Shown in pieces: positions 1-7,102 of a DNA stretch of 11,041 bases. Each line of letters begins with the position of its first letter. Position 1 is the first letter of the stretch. This stretch comes from Bacteroidota bacterium (GTDB lineage Bacteria > Bacteroidota > Bacteroidia > Cytophagales > Cyclobacteriaceae), in NCBI GenBank assembly GCA_023417955.1, contig JAEZDW010000284.1, positions 1-11,041 of the forward strand. Direction: 5' to 3'. A model generated the notes under the pieces. It saw only the letters and a program-made list of their open reading frames with translations, did not search any database and was not told the origin of the DNA. The position numbers and the translations under genes were made by a program.

Positions 1-185
1 GGGCCGCCGAAAAACTGCGTCAGGAAGAGTCGCTGCTTCTCCTTTATTTCTGGCTTGTCTGTTACAAAAAGCGGACTGATCACTTCGTTTGAAAATACAA
101 GGTCATAAAACCGATCAAGCAACTTGCGGAGGTTTTCGTCTCCAAGTTGATCGTATAAAGAATGATCGAGTGGTGATTCAGCCAT
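1..185 (-). CDS. Truncated hemoglobin, group II-like (3' end cut by window edge)
   Basis: The first 61 residues are visible. The start is ATG at 185, and the reading frame runs off the left edge. The segment LYDQLGDENLRKLLDRFYDL (residues 10-29) followed by a V-F-S-N-E-V-I-S-P-L-F stretch, then a K-Q-R-L-F-L-T-Q-F-F-G-G tail (50-61), matches the N-terminal half of bacterial truncated hemoglobins of the YjbI/GlbO type. The FY pair in the B helix includes the distal-pocket aromatic typical of the family. The proximal histidine lies beyond the window, so heme binding cannot be confirmed. Such proteins bind O2 or NO in the cytoplasm and are linked to oxygen chemistry or stress. The gene begins 26 bases after the stop of the arginyltransferase-like gene on the same strand, so co-transcription is likely. 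No Shine-Dalgarno sequence is seen, which is usual in Bacteroidota. Confidence 0.82.
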   Translation of the reverse strand, partial: MAESPLDHSLYDQLGDENLRKLLDRFYDLVFSNEVISPLFVTDKPEIKEKQRLFLTQFFGG

Positions 186-211
186 GGAACAACAATCGTG
201 AAATTTTCAAA

Positions 212-1270
212 TCAGACCAAATCATCCTGTGCACTCACACCCAATCTCTTGATAAATTCGGTCATCTCTGCTTTATCAGAGGCAGCTGCCCATTCCATTT
301 CCGGCATAAGCAGGTGGAATGAATAAATATTACCAGTCGGAGGTTGAAGTTGTGAAGACCATATTGAACGACATCGGACAAGTCGGTATTTGCCATTACG
401 GATATCAAATACAACCATTGGGTTGACTTGATGTTGCTGAAACGGAAAACAGTTTAGGAACACGGGATAATCAAAAAGGTCGACATCTTTCAGTTCCGGA
501 AACAGTGCAGCATCAAAGAACTCGTATTTGAACAGTTGTGATTCTATTCCGCCTCCATTCAATGAAGCCTGCAATTCGCGCAGTTTTTCCTCCATTATAT
601 CATAAGGACTTCTGCTGAAAGAATTTATAGGTTTCCAGGAAGCTGACTTTATATCGTAATACTCAAGCGACTCACGTCCCATTTCAAGTTTGTAGTTGAA
701 GAAGGTGTAGCCGGGCACGAAATAACCGGGGTAGAAATATTTAAACCCCTGATCCCTGCACCAATGCATCTTGAGATAAATGAGAAATTTTCCGAGGCTG
801 TATTTCTTGTAGTCCGGATCATAGAAAGACGTTATGCCGGCTGCCGAGCTGTCACCCAGATCAAAATAGCCCGCAGCGATAAGCTTGTCACCATCATAAA
901 GAGTGATCTCACGCGTATCAAACAAGTTGTAAAAAACTTTTCCATACAGCAAATGATACAGAGATGGCGAGGTATCGAAAGATATTCCCTGCTTGTAACG
1001 TGCAAACAATTCTTCCTTGTGGATATCCAGGCTCGCTTCTCCGATTACTATTCTGAAAATGCGGTTGCGCTTGAACAACTTCTCCTGAGTTTTGTCCTGA
1101 ACAAACCGCCGGAGGTCGACCCTCAACCAAATGGCGCTGTAGAATGTCTGGTTAAAATGAAGAAAGTTCGTTGTAAACACCGACTGTCCCATCCGAAACC
1201 AGCCGGTTTCAAGGTATTTGTCCAGTTCGCTCCTGGTAAGACGGTCGGGGTAGTGCACCTGGGCATACAT
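212..1270 (-). CDS. Arginyl-tRNA--protein transferase-like protein (ATE/Bpt C-terminal domain)
   Basis: The protein has 352 residues if it starts at ATG 1270. The frame is open to 1306, but the extra residues (MAPFAFIIILHP) look unrelated and the family-like sequence begins at MYAQVHYPDRLTRSEL. The signature region is residues 132-198: AAGYFDLGDSSAAGITSFYD, then Y-S-L-G-K-F at 157-162 and a run of aromatics F-K-Y-F-Y-P-G-Y-F at 176-184. This is the GNAT-fold C-terminal half of arginyl/leucyl-tRNA--protein transferases, which add an amino acid to protein N-termini and mark them for degradation. The cysteine-rich N-terminal motif of classical ATE enzymes is absent: residues 1-60 contain no cysteine. 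Activity and substrate are therefore inferred, not shown. It is the first gene of a likely two-gene unit with the truncated hemoglobin. Confidence 0.72.
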   Translation of the reverse strand: MYAQVHYPDRLTRSELDKYLETGWFRMGQSVFTTNFLHFNQTFYSAIWLRVDLRRFVQDKTQEKLFKRNRIFRIVIGEASLDIHKEELFARYKQGISFDTSPSLYHLLYGKVFYNLFDTREITLYDGDKLIAAGYFDLGDSSAAGITSFYDPDYKKYSLGKFLIYLKMHWCRDQGFKYFYPGYFVPGYTFFNYKLEMGRESLEYYDIKSASWKPINSFSRSPYDIMEEKLRELQASLNGGGIESQLFKYEFFDAALFPELKDVDLFDYPVFLNCFPFQQHQVNPMVVFDIRNGKYRLVRCRSIWSSQLQPPTGNIYSFHLLMPEMEWAAASDKAEMTEFIKRLGVSAQDDLV

Positions 1271-1556
1271 GGGGTGCAAGATAATAATGAATGCGAACGG
1301 TGCCATCTCCGAAATTCCGGGGCTGCCGACTGGGTAGAATTAGCACATGGGGTGTTGACTTTTTCAGCATGTATTGCCCGTGATCCCGGGCAACACATGA
1401 CCACATACATCCCTAATAATCAGGTAAAAAAGCCGTTTCACGCCCGGTGGGGGCGATCCTGTCAGCATCCAGCCCCCTCGTTGCATCAGAGGAAGATAAA
1501 TGGTATTAAAGTTTTATCAGGAATGGAAAGTGATGTTAAATCTTAAAATGAATTAT
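1271..1556. other. Divergent intergenic region, 286 bases
   Basis: The stretch lies between the starts of two diverging genes and must hold promoters for both, but I could not identify a convincing Bacteroidota -33/-7 pair on either strand. Two small inverted repeats are present. TTGCCCG (1374-1380) pairs with CGGGCAA (1387-1393) around a 6-base loop, and CGCCC (1441-1445) pairs with GGGCG (1451-1455). Neither is followed by a T-run, so they are not simple terminators. The block around 1430-1480 is more G+C-rich than its surroundings. Long overlapping frames crossing the region do not look like proteins. Confidence 0.5.
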
Positions 1557-2252
1557 ATGAAAAAAATATTCTTAACAGTGGTAGCCGCTGCGCTTATGAG
1601 CGGTGCAATGGCTCAGGTTGAAACCGATACGACGGACGCAAGCAGCAGTTTCCGCCAGGAAGCAGAACAGGCAGGAGATCAGGCCGAAGACGCTATTGAT
1701 CAAGCCGGAGATGAAATAAATCAGGAGGCTGACGAAGCTGGTGAAGCTATTGAAAACGAAGTACAGCCAACGCAGGAGGCGATTGAACAAAACTCTGAGG
1801 AGGCTATAAATGATCTTGAGCAGGCTGGTGAAGAAGTGCAGGATGCTGGTGAAGGAGTACGCGACGACGCTCAGGATGCCCGACAAGAACTGGAGGATCA
1901 GTCACGCGAGGCTGGAGAAAAAATAGAGCAAGGAGTTGAGGAAACCGGATCAGTAATTGAAGAAGGTGCAAGAGAAACGGGAGAAGCAGCTGAACAAACA
2001 GTAGAGGGAATTCAGGAAGGTGCTGCGGAAGCTACCGAGACTGCCGATGCAGATGTACAGATGAGTTTTGGCCCGGACGTTGAAGTGGTAACTGACAAAG
2101 AAGGTCCACTCAACGAAGTAGTTTACAAAATCAACGATGAACTTTATTACGTTGACCGCGAAAAGCAGGAGTTGGTTAAAGCTGAAGAATCAGATCTCAA
2201 CGATGCAGAACATCAGGCCATGATACATAGCGCTGACGCTGAACAGGAATAA
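1557..2252 (+). CDS. Secreted acidic protein with 11-residue (hendecad) repeats, LEA-like
   Basis: The protein has 231 residues and no named family that I recognise. I chose ATG 1557 because it yields a clean signal peptide, MKKIFLTVVAAALMSGAMAQ, with probable cleavage around residue 19-20; in-frame ATGs at 1500, 1533 and 1548 would bury it. Residues 38-169 divide without gaps into about twelve 11-residue units, for example QAGDQAEDAID, QAGDEINQEAD and EAGEAIENEVQ. Unit position 2 is nearly always A, V, T or S, position 4 is mostly D or E, and positions 6 and 9 are often aliphatic, a pattern expected of hendecad coiled coil or amphipathic helix. The composition is rich in E, Q, A, D and G. 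Residues 170-216 differ and look folded (E-V-V-Y-K-I-N-D-E-L-Y-Y-V-D). The layout resembles group 3 LEA or apolipoprotein-like proteins. A periplasmic protective or envelope-associated role is a guess. A strong terminator follows the stop. Confidence 0.85.
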   Translation: MKKIFLTVVAAALMSGAMAQVETDTTDASSSFRQEAEQAGDQAEDAIDQAGDEINQEADEAGEAIENEVQPTQEAIEQNSEEAINDLEQAGEEVQDAGEGVRDDAQDARQELEDQSREAGEKIEQGVEETGSVIEEGARETGEAAEQTVEGIQEGAAEATETADADVQMSFGPDVEVVTDKEGPLNEVVYKINDELYYVDREKQELVKAEESDLNDAEHQAMIHSADAEQE

Positions 2253-2275
2253 TTTATTCAATAAAAAAATCGAAG

Positions 2276-2308
2276 AGGCTGTCTTTCTATTAGGACAGCC
2301 TTTTTTTT
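2276..2308 (+). terminator. Rho-independent terminator of the hendecad-repeat gene
   Basis: A perfect 8-base stem, AGGCTGTC (2276-2283) with GACAGCCT (2294-2301), encloses a 10-base loop and runs into eight consecutive T (2301-2308). It begins 23 bases after the stop codon at 2252. On the opposite strand the hairpin is followed by CTTCGATTTTTTT, so it can also stop transcripts of the decayed minus-strand gene that ends at 2331. Confidence 0.93.
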
Positions 2309-2330
2309 GCGCCTCCCGGACCGGCTTTCC

Positions 2331-2839
2331 TTATTCAATCCTCGTGTTCTTCATGCGCCCATTCACATCCCATTTCGAGGCCAATGCCGGCATGCGCAGG
2401 GTTTCTACAACAAAACTGTTGGAAATGATGGCGTAGATCACTCTCAATTTCACCAACGTCCTGCTTGGCAGCGTCCAGGTCCGATCAAAGATGAACTTGT
2501 CGTTTTCGTTTCCCCTTCGAAGTCTATTAACACACCGTGAGGCCCGTCAATAAAAACTCGTTGATAACGACGAGTTTGATTGTTGTAAGCGAAAATGTTT
2601 TACTCGGAAAGTCCTGACCCTCCCTATTCATTTGAACTCCTCTTCAATCAGGGTCTGCTGAAGGGTTCTTTTAAATACAGCAGTGCCGGCACTTTTTCCC
2701 AGGGCCCGTGCAGGGACAACCGTGAATCGACCTCGACGGACCATTCACCTGACAGGAAGGCAAGTTCAACGCATAGAGGTTTTCCCTCCTGGGCATTTTG
2801 CAGAAACAGTAGGAACCAACAGAAAAACAGTGTTTTCAC
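2331..2839 (-). pseudogene. Frameshifted DUF1579-like secreted protein gene
   Basis: Reading the minus strand from a GTG at 2839 gives a signal-peptide-like start (V-K-T-L-F-F-C-W-F-L-L-F-L) and then LSGEWSVEVDSRLSLHGPWE. The protein signal continues in other frames: VFKRTLQQTLIEEEFK near 2675-2631, NREGQDFPSKTF near 2628-2593, FAYNNQTRRYQRVFIDGPHG from 2593, and NDKFIFDRTWTLPSRTL from 2504 to the stop at 2331. Each of the four switches is in the same direction and is mended by adding one base in or beside a short homopolymer (about 2693-2697, 2631-2633, 2592-2595, 2503-2506). The restored protein has about 170 residues. The arrangement of G-x-W, an aromatic Y-N-N/R-Y segment, an I-D-G segment, and a final V-V-E-T/G-R-M-K strand fits DUF1579-type small beta-barrel proteins. 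It is either a recently decayed gene or an intact gene with sequencing indels. Confidence 0.8.
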
Positions 2840-2891
2840 GGTCCAAAAGTCGAAAAAGTAAATAATAATGATCTCACGCAACATACGTGAC

Positions 2892-2983
2892 CCGGCCAGG
2901 TCTTTCGTTATGTACAAATACGAAAACGACCTTTAACATGTCGATAACAAAACTTCGACGAACTTTCGTAACCTGGCGGCCGG
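2892..2983. repeat. Overlapping inverted repeats upstream of the outer-membrane protein gene
   Basis: Two pairings share the same left arm. AGGTC-TTTCGT (2898-2908) can pair with ACGAAAACGACCT (2920-2932), leaving a two-base bulge. The wider block CCGGCCAGGT (2892-2901) can pair with ACCTGG-CGG-CCGG (2971-2983) across a three-base bulge. Because AGGT is used in both, the two structures exclude each other. The stretch lies between the start of the decayed gene (2839) and the ATG at 3018, so it should include the promoter or 5' leader of the 3018 gene. A TATAAT sequence occurs at 2991-2996, but with no matching upstream box that I could support. Confidence 0.45.
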
Positions 2984-3000
2984 AAATAAGTATAATGATT

Positions 3001-3011
3001 GGCTATTAGCC
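3001..3011 (+). promoter_or_regulatory. Small inverted repeat just before the start codon at 3018
   Basis: GGCTA-T-TAGCC is a near-perfect palindrome ending seven bases before the ATG at 3018. The one-base centre is too tight for an RNA hairpin without fraying, so a protein-binding site is as likely as a leader structure. It could equally be chance. Confidence 0.3.
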
Positions 3012-3017
3012 ACTACC

Positions 3018-5690
3018 ATGCGAACCCTACTCCTTCTCCCCCTACTGCCACTGCTCTATGGACACCCGTCATTCGGACAGGAGGTGCTCAAAGCTGACTC
3101 CACAACGAACACCACTTCCCTTATCGATAGCATGCGCACCTATGAAACGGCGCGCGTAAGGGGTACTCCGCCTGTTATTGATGGTAAGCTTGACGACCCG
3201 GCCTGGGATCAGGTAAGCTGGGGTGGAAACGGGTTCCGGCAGATCAGCCCGGATAAAGGTAAGCCCGCCAGTGTGCAAACACTTTTCAAGATACTATACG
3301 ACGACAAAAACCTTTATGTAGGAATCCGTTGTCTTGATCCCGAACCGCGAAAGATTGCACGACGTATGTCAAGACGTGATTCCTTTGAAGGTGACTTTGT
3401 TGAAATCAATATCGACAGCTATTACGACAAAAGGACTGCATTTTCATTTACTGCATCGGTGTCGGGCGTCAAAGGTGACGAGTATGTGTCCAACAATGGT
3501 GATAACTGGGATGCAGGTTGGGACCCTATCTGGTACCTTGATACATCAATAGACTCTGCAGGATGGGTTGCAGAATTCCGGATTCCACTCAGTCAGCTGC
3601 GTTTTACCAACAAAGAAGAACTCATTTGGGGTTTGCAGTTTACACGGGTATTGTTCAGAAAGCAGGAGCGTTCTGTGTGGAAGTACATTCCTCCGGATGC
3701 CGGTGGTTGGGTGCATCTCTTTGGTGAGCTGCACGGCTTGCGGGGCATCAAGCCTCAGAAACAACTTGAAATACAACCATTCGTTGTCGCGCAGACTGAA
3801 AGCTTTCAGAAAGAAGCCGGTAATCCTTATCAAACAGGAAAGAAAAACGTTCTCAACGCCGGGCTCGACGCAAAAATCGGAATCACCAGTGATATCACGC
3901 TTGATCTTACCGTTAATCCGGACTTCGGACAAGTTGAAGCGGATCCCTCACAGGTAAATCTCTCCGCATTCAGGTTGTTCTTTCAGGAGAGGCGTCCGTT
4001 TTTCACCGAGGGGAATAACACACTTGACTTTCCTGTCGGACAGGCCAGTAACGCCAACCTTTTTTACTCACGCAGGATTGGAAGGCCGCCGCAAGTTGAT
4101 CCTGATCCCGATCGCAGCGGCGAAGATGATGTTACCGAGTACGTAAAGCCCAACAAACACACCACAATTCTTGGAGCTGCAAAGATCACAGGTAAAAACA
4201 AGAGGGGATTCAGCTGGGGTTTACTTGAAAGCGTAACGGAAAAGGAGTACGCGGAGATCGACAGTCTCGGACACAAGCGCGACATTGCAACGGAGCCGCT
4301 AACCAATTACTTTGTCGTACGTGCACAGCAAGACATCAACAAGGGGAACACCGTAGCAGGGTTGATTTTCACTGCCGTTAACCGAAAGCTTGATGAAGAA
4401 CAGTTCACTGTCCTTCACAGCGCCGCATATTCAGGAGGCGGCGATTTGCTGCACCATTGGAAAAACAGAACATACTACGTTAGTGCGCGTACTTCGTTCA
4501 GTCACGTACGTGGATCGCAGGAAGCAATACAAAACACACAGCTCGCATCCGAACGATACTTTCAGCGTCCCGACAATCATCATACGGAATATGATCCAAC
4601 CCGCACGTCACTCACAGGGACATCGGGCCAAATCCTCCTTGGGAAGAAGAGTGGCAACATAGTTTCGGATCTCGGTGTGATTTGGCAATCACCTGAGTTT
4701 GAGTTGAACGACATCGGATTTCTTGCGCAGACTGACAATATCAACCAATGGTTTTGGATGCAGTATCGAATCCTGCAAACGCGCGGAATCGCCCGGAATC
4801 AGCGTTACAATATTAATCAATGGCGTGATTATGATTTCGGCGGACGCCTGACCAGCGATGGTTATAACGTAAATGCACATACACAATTCACTAATTACTG
4901 GTCTGTCGGAACCGGAGCTACGTGGCAGCGCACATCTGTTTCAAACGCCGATCTGCGCGGAGGGCCGTCAATTCGTTACCCAGGCGGCAAATACCTCTGG
5001 GGTTATATCCGATCCGATACGCGCAAGAAGTTCTTCGGCGAGGTCTACACAGAGCATTTCTTCGGCGATGAAAATTATTCCCGCACCAGTACCTACGAAC
5101 TTGATCTCGTGTTTCAGCCTATGAATGCGTTCAACATCCGGGTGAGTACAAGCATTTTCAATAACAACAACAAAATGCAATGGGTCACCTCAACGGATGA
5201 AAACGGTAATACCCGTTACATCGTGGGAGAAATCGATCAAACCGTAGCGCGGATTGCCATGCGGATGACGTACATGATCACACCTAACCTTTCGATCCAG
5301 TATTGGGGCCAACCCTTTGGTTCCGAGGGTCATTACAACAATTACAAGTCGATCATCAACGCGCGCGCTGAATCGTACAAGCAGCGTTATCATTCGTTGC
5401 CGACGCACCACCTGACCCTGGATGCCAATGGCTATCACGTGGATGAAGACGGAAACGGAATACGCGACTATGGATTTTCGAATCCGAACTTCAACTTTGG
5501 GCAGTTTCGTTCAAACCTGGTTGTTAGATGGGAGTATATTCCGGGCTCGACACTCTTTCTTGTTTGGACACAGGAACGCAACGGCGCCTTTTACAAGGAT
5601 GAGCCCGGTCACGGTCGTTATTCACTGAAGTTTGATGAGAAAGGCTACAATATCTTTCTCATCAAGTACACGTATCGGATTGTGTTGTAG
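3018..5690 (+). CDS. DUF5916 outer-membrane beta-barrel protein with N-terminal CBM9-like domain
   Basis: The protein has 890 residues. A signal peptide (MRTLLLLPLLPLLYGHPSFG) is followed by a CBM9/DOMON-like beta-sandwich at about 45-235, shown by PPVIDGKLDDPAWDQVSW (51-68), the D-D-K-N-L-Y-V-G-I-R strand (95-104) and G-W-V-A-E-F-R-I-P (182-190). The DUF5916 core follows: VNPDFGQVEADPSQVNLS (299-316), then F-F-Q-E-R-R-P-F-F-T-E-G (321-332) and F-Y-S-R-R-I-G-R (349-356). The rest alternates polar and aromatic residues in amphipathic strands and ends in K-Y-T-Y-R-I-V-L, typical of a beta-barrel inserted in the outer membrane. Such proteins are common and often multicopy in Bacteroidota. The CBM9-like part suggests carbohydrate or glycoprotein binding, but no substrate is established for this group. 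No SusC/SusD partner is adjacent. The gene stands alone on its strand and is convergent with the oxidoreductase, with 8 bases between stops. Confidence 0.92.
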   Translation: MRTLLLLPLLPLLYGHPSFGQEVLKADSTTNTTSLIDSMRTYETARVRGTPPVIDGKLDDPAWDQVSWGGNGFRQISPDKGKPASVQTLFKILYDDKNLYVGIRCLDPEPRKIARRMSRRDSFEGDFVEINIDSYYDKRTAFSFTASVSGVKGDEYVSNNGDNWDAGWDPIWYLDTSIDSAGWVAEFRIPLSQLRFTNKEELIWGLQFTRVLFRKQERSVWKYIPPDAGGWVHLFGELHGLRGIKPQKQLEIQPFVVAQTESFQKEAGNPYQTGKKNVLNAGLDAKIGITSDITLDLTVNPDFGQVEADPSQVNLSAFRLFFQERRPFFTEGNNTLDFPVGQASNANLFYSRRIGRPPQVDPDPDRSGEDDVTEYVKPNKHTTILGAAKITGKNKRGFSWGLLESVTEKEYAEIDSLGHKRDIATEPLTNYFVVRAQQDINKGNTVAGLIFTAVNRKLDEEQFTVLHSAAYSGGGDLLHHWKNRTYYVSARTSFSHVRGSQEAIQNTQLASERYFQRPDNHHTEYDPTRTSLTGTSGQILLGKKSGNIVSDLGVIWQSPEFELNDIGFLAQTDNINQWFWMQYRILQTRGIARNQRYNINQWRDYDFGGRLTSDGYNVNAHTQFTNYWSVGTGATWQRTSVSNADLRGGPSIRYPGGKYLWGYIRSDTRKKFFGEVYTEHFFGDENYSRTSTYELDLVFQPMNAFNIRVSTSIFNNNNKMQWVTSTDENGNTRYIVGEIDQTVARIAMRMTYMITPNLSIQYWGQPFGSEGHYNNYKSIINARAESYKQRYHSLPTHHLTLDANGYHVDEDGNGIRDYGFSNPNFNFGQFRSNLVVRWEYIPGSTLFLVWTQERNGAFYKDEPGHGRYSLKFDEKGYNIFLIKYTYRIVL

Positions 5691-5698
5691 ACTGCCTT

Positions 5699-7033
5699 CT
5701 ATACCGTTGGCACTTTCCAGCCATTGTGGTACGTCGCCGAGATCAGTTTATTCGCTTCCTTGTTGTTGGTGAATTCACCTTTAGATGCATCCCAGAACAC
5801 CTTGGTACCGGTGCGATACGCAATGTTCCCCATCTGTGCATTGATGGCGGCCACACTACCCGAACGAATCGGTGTATTAAGCATTTTCTGATCGTTCTTC
5901 TTCACAGCCGCGATAAAGTTCTCGGTGTGCAGATCAAGATAGTTTAGCTCATTAGGTTTCTGATATTTCTCGATGGGATCCATCTTGGGTTTACCCGTTG
6001 CCGCGTACCCCTGAGCTTCGCGCTCTGCTATCACTTCATAACCACCTCTGTTCACCACAAGCGTACCGTTGTTTCCGATGAAAGCAATTCCCTCGGAGCG
6101 ATTGTAGGGACCTGAATCGATACCGGTGGCGTGTTCCCAAAGCATATTGAAATTCTTGTATTGGTAAATCGCCTGCAATGTGTCGGGTGTTTCCGAAGCG
6201 TCATCCGGATAGGCAAGCTTCCCTCCTGTTGCCATAACCGAAATCGGGGCGAGTTCCTCCATCGCGTACAACGCTATGTCTATCTCATGAACGCCCCAGT
6301 CAGTCATCAAACCGCCTGCATAGTCCCAGAACCACCTGAAGTTAAAGTGGAACCGATTTGGATTGAACGGACGTTTAGCGGCCGGTCCAAGCCACATCGC
6401 ATAGTCAACACCCTCAGGCGGTGTGCCGTCAGGAAGTACAGGTACCGGTTTCATCCACCCCTGATATGCCCAAACTTTCACAAGACGAATTTTCCCCAAT
6501 ACACCTGAGCGCACTATTTCAATCGCCTTACGATAATGTGGTCCGCTCCGCTGCCATTGTCCTGCCTGCACCACCTTGCCCGTCTTTTCCTGCGCAGCAA
6601 CCATAAGATTGCATTCATGAATTGAATTTGCAATTGGCTTTTCTACATAAACGTGTTTGCCTGCCTGAACAGCGTCGACCATCATGCGGCAGTGCCAGTG
6701 ATCAGGCGTGCCTATGACAACCGCATCAATGTTCCGATTGTTTAGCAGTTCACGATAATCTTTATAAACCTGCGGTTTGTTGGTTCGAAGCTTTGCATAA
6801 TCGGCGAGCCGGCTGGCAATAACGGATTGATCGACGTCGCACACGGCCACCAGGTCAACGTCCTGCATTTTGAGCAATGAGTGCGTATTAGCCCACCCCA
6901 TGCCTTTGCAGCCGATGACACCAATTTGAATTTTGTCGTTTTGCATCAGACCGCCCCGGAGGATATTGGGAGCGAAGGCAAGTCCACCTGCGAGTGCGGC
7001 AGATGTGTTACGGATGAAGTTTCGTCTTTTCAT
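5699..7033 (-). CDS. Tat-exported Gfo/Idh/MocA family oxidoreductase
   Basis: The protein has 444 residues. The N-terminus MKRRNFIRNTSAALAGGLAF is a twin-arginine signal, so the folded enzyme is probably exported to the periplasm with its cofactor. A Rossmann fold begins at residue 36 with I-G-V-I-G-C-K-G-M-G, followed by V-A-V-C-D-V-D (62-68) at the end of the second strand. The catalytic-lysine motif is E-K-P (131-133). The C-terminal substrate domain carries G-G-L-M-T-D-W-G-V-H-E-I-D (240-252), the conserved histidine-containing segment. These enzymes oxidise or reduce sugars, inositols or related polyols with NAD(P). Exported versions with exactly this W-F-W-D-Y-x-G-G-L-M-T-D-W-G-x-H pattern are numerous in Bacteroidota and Planctomycetota. 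The substrate cannot be read from the sequence. The rhomboid gene lies 69 bases upstream on the same strand, with a hairpin between, so a shared transcript is possible but not compelling. Confidence 0.93.
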   Translation of the reverse strand: MKRRNFIRNTSAALAGGLAFAPNILRGGLMQNDKIQIGVIGCKGMGWANTHSLLKMQDVDLVAVCDVDQSVIASRLADYAKLRTNKPQVYKDYRELLNNRNIDAVVIGTPDHWHCRMMVDAVQAGKHVYVEKPIANSIHECNLMVAAQEKTGKVVQAGQWQRSGPHYRKAIEIVRSGVLGKIRLVKVWAYQGWMKPVPVLPDGTPPEGVDYAMWLGPAAKRPFNPNRFHFNFRWFWDYAGGLMTDWGVHEIDIALYAMEELAPISVMATGGKLAYPDDASETPDTLQAIYQYKNFNMLWEHATGIDSGPYNRSEGIAFIGNNGTLVVNRGGYEVIAEREAQGYAATGKPKMDPIEKYQKPNELNYLDLHTENFIAAVKKNDQKMLNTPIRSGSVAAINAQMGNIAYRTGTKVFWDASKGEFTNNKEANKLISATYHNGWKVPTV

Positions 7034-7065
7034 GGCAAGTCGTAATTCGCTTTTAAGTTAGGGAT

Positions 7066-7089
7066 TAATCGTTTTGAAGCAAACGATTA
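7066..7089. repeat. Perfect inverted repeat between rhomboid and oxidoreductase genes
   Basis: TAATCGTTT (7066-7074) pairs with AAACGATTA (7081-7089), giving a 9-base stem and a 6-base loop. It sits 13 bases after the rhomboid stop and 32 bases before the oxidoreductase start codon. The stem is A+T-rich and no T-run follows in the direction of transcription, so it is not a clear terminator. It may be an operator or an RNA-processing hairpin. Confidence 0.6.
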
Positions 7090-7102
7090 CGGTACCGTCG
7101 GA

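Noticed and set aside
1271..1306. N-terminal extension of the arginyltransferase-like protein by 12 residues
   Set aside because: The added residues resemble a random hydrophobic stretch, while the family-like start M-Y-A-Q-V-H-Y-P-D begins at 1270.
1300..1500. Possible riboswitch or tRNA in the divergent spacer
   Set aside because: No T-loop sequence, cloverleaf or known riboswitch core could be found; only two short hairpins.
764..1546. Long plus-strand open frame of 260 codons overlapping the arginyltransferase gene
   Set aside because: It is antisense to a well-supported conserved protein and its translation shows no domain-like or signal features.
1572..1886. Very hydrophobic 104-codon minus-strand frame, membrane-protein-like
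   Set aside because: It is the antisense image of the acidic repeats: codons for E, Q and A read backwards give F, L and S. No independent evidence supports it.
3546..3957. Overlapping frames of about 128 codons on both strands within the outer-membrane protein gene
   Set aside because: They lie wholly inside the conserved DUF5916 gene and show no family-like sequence.
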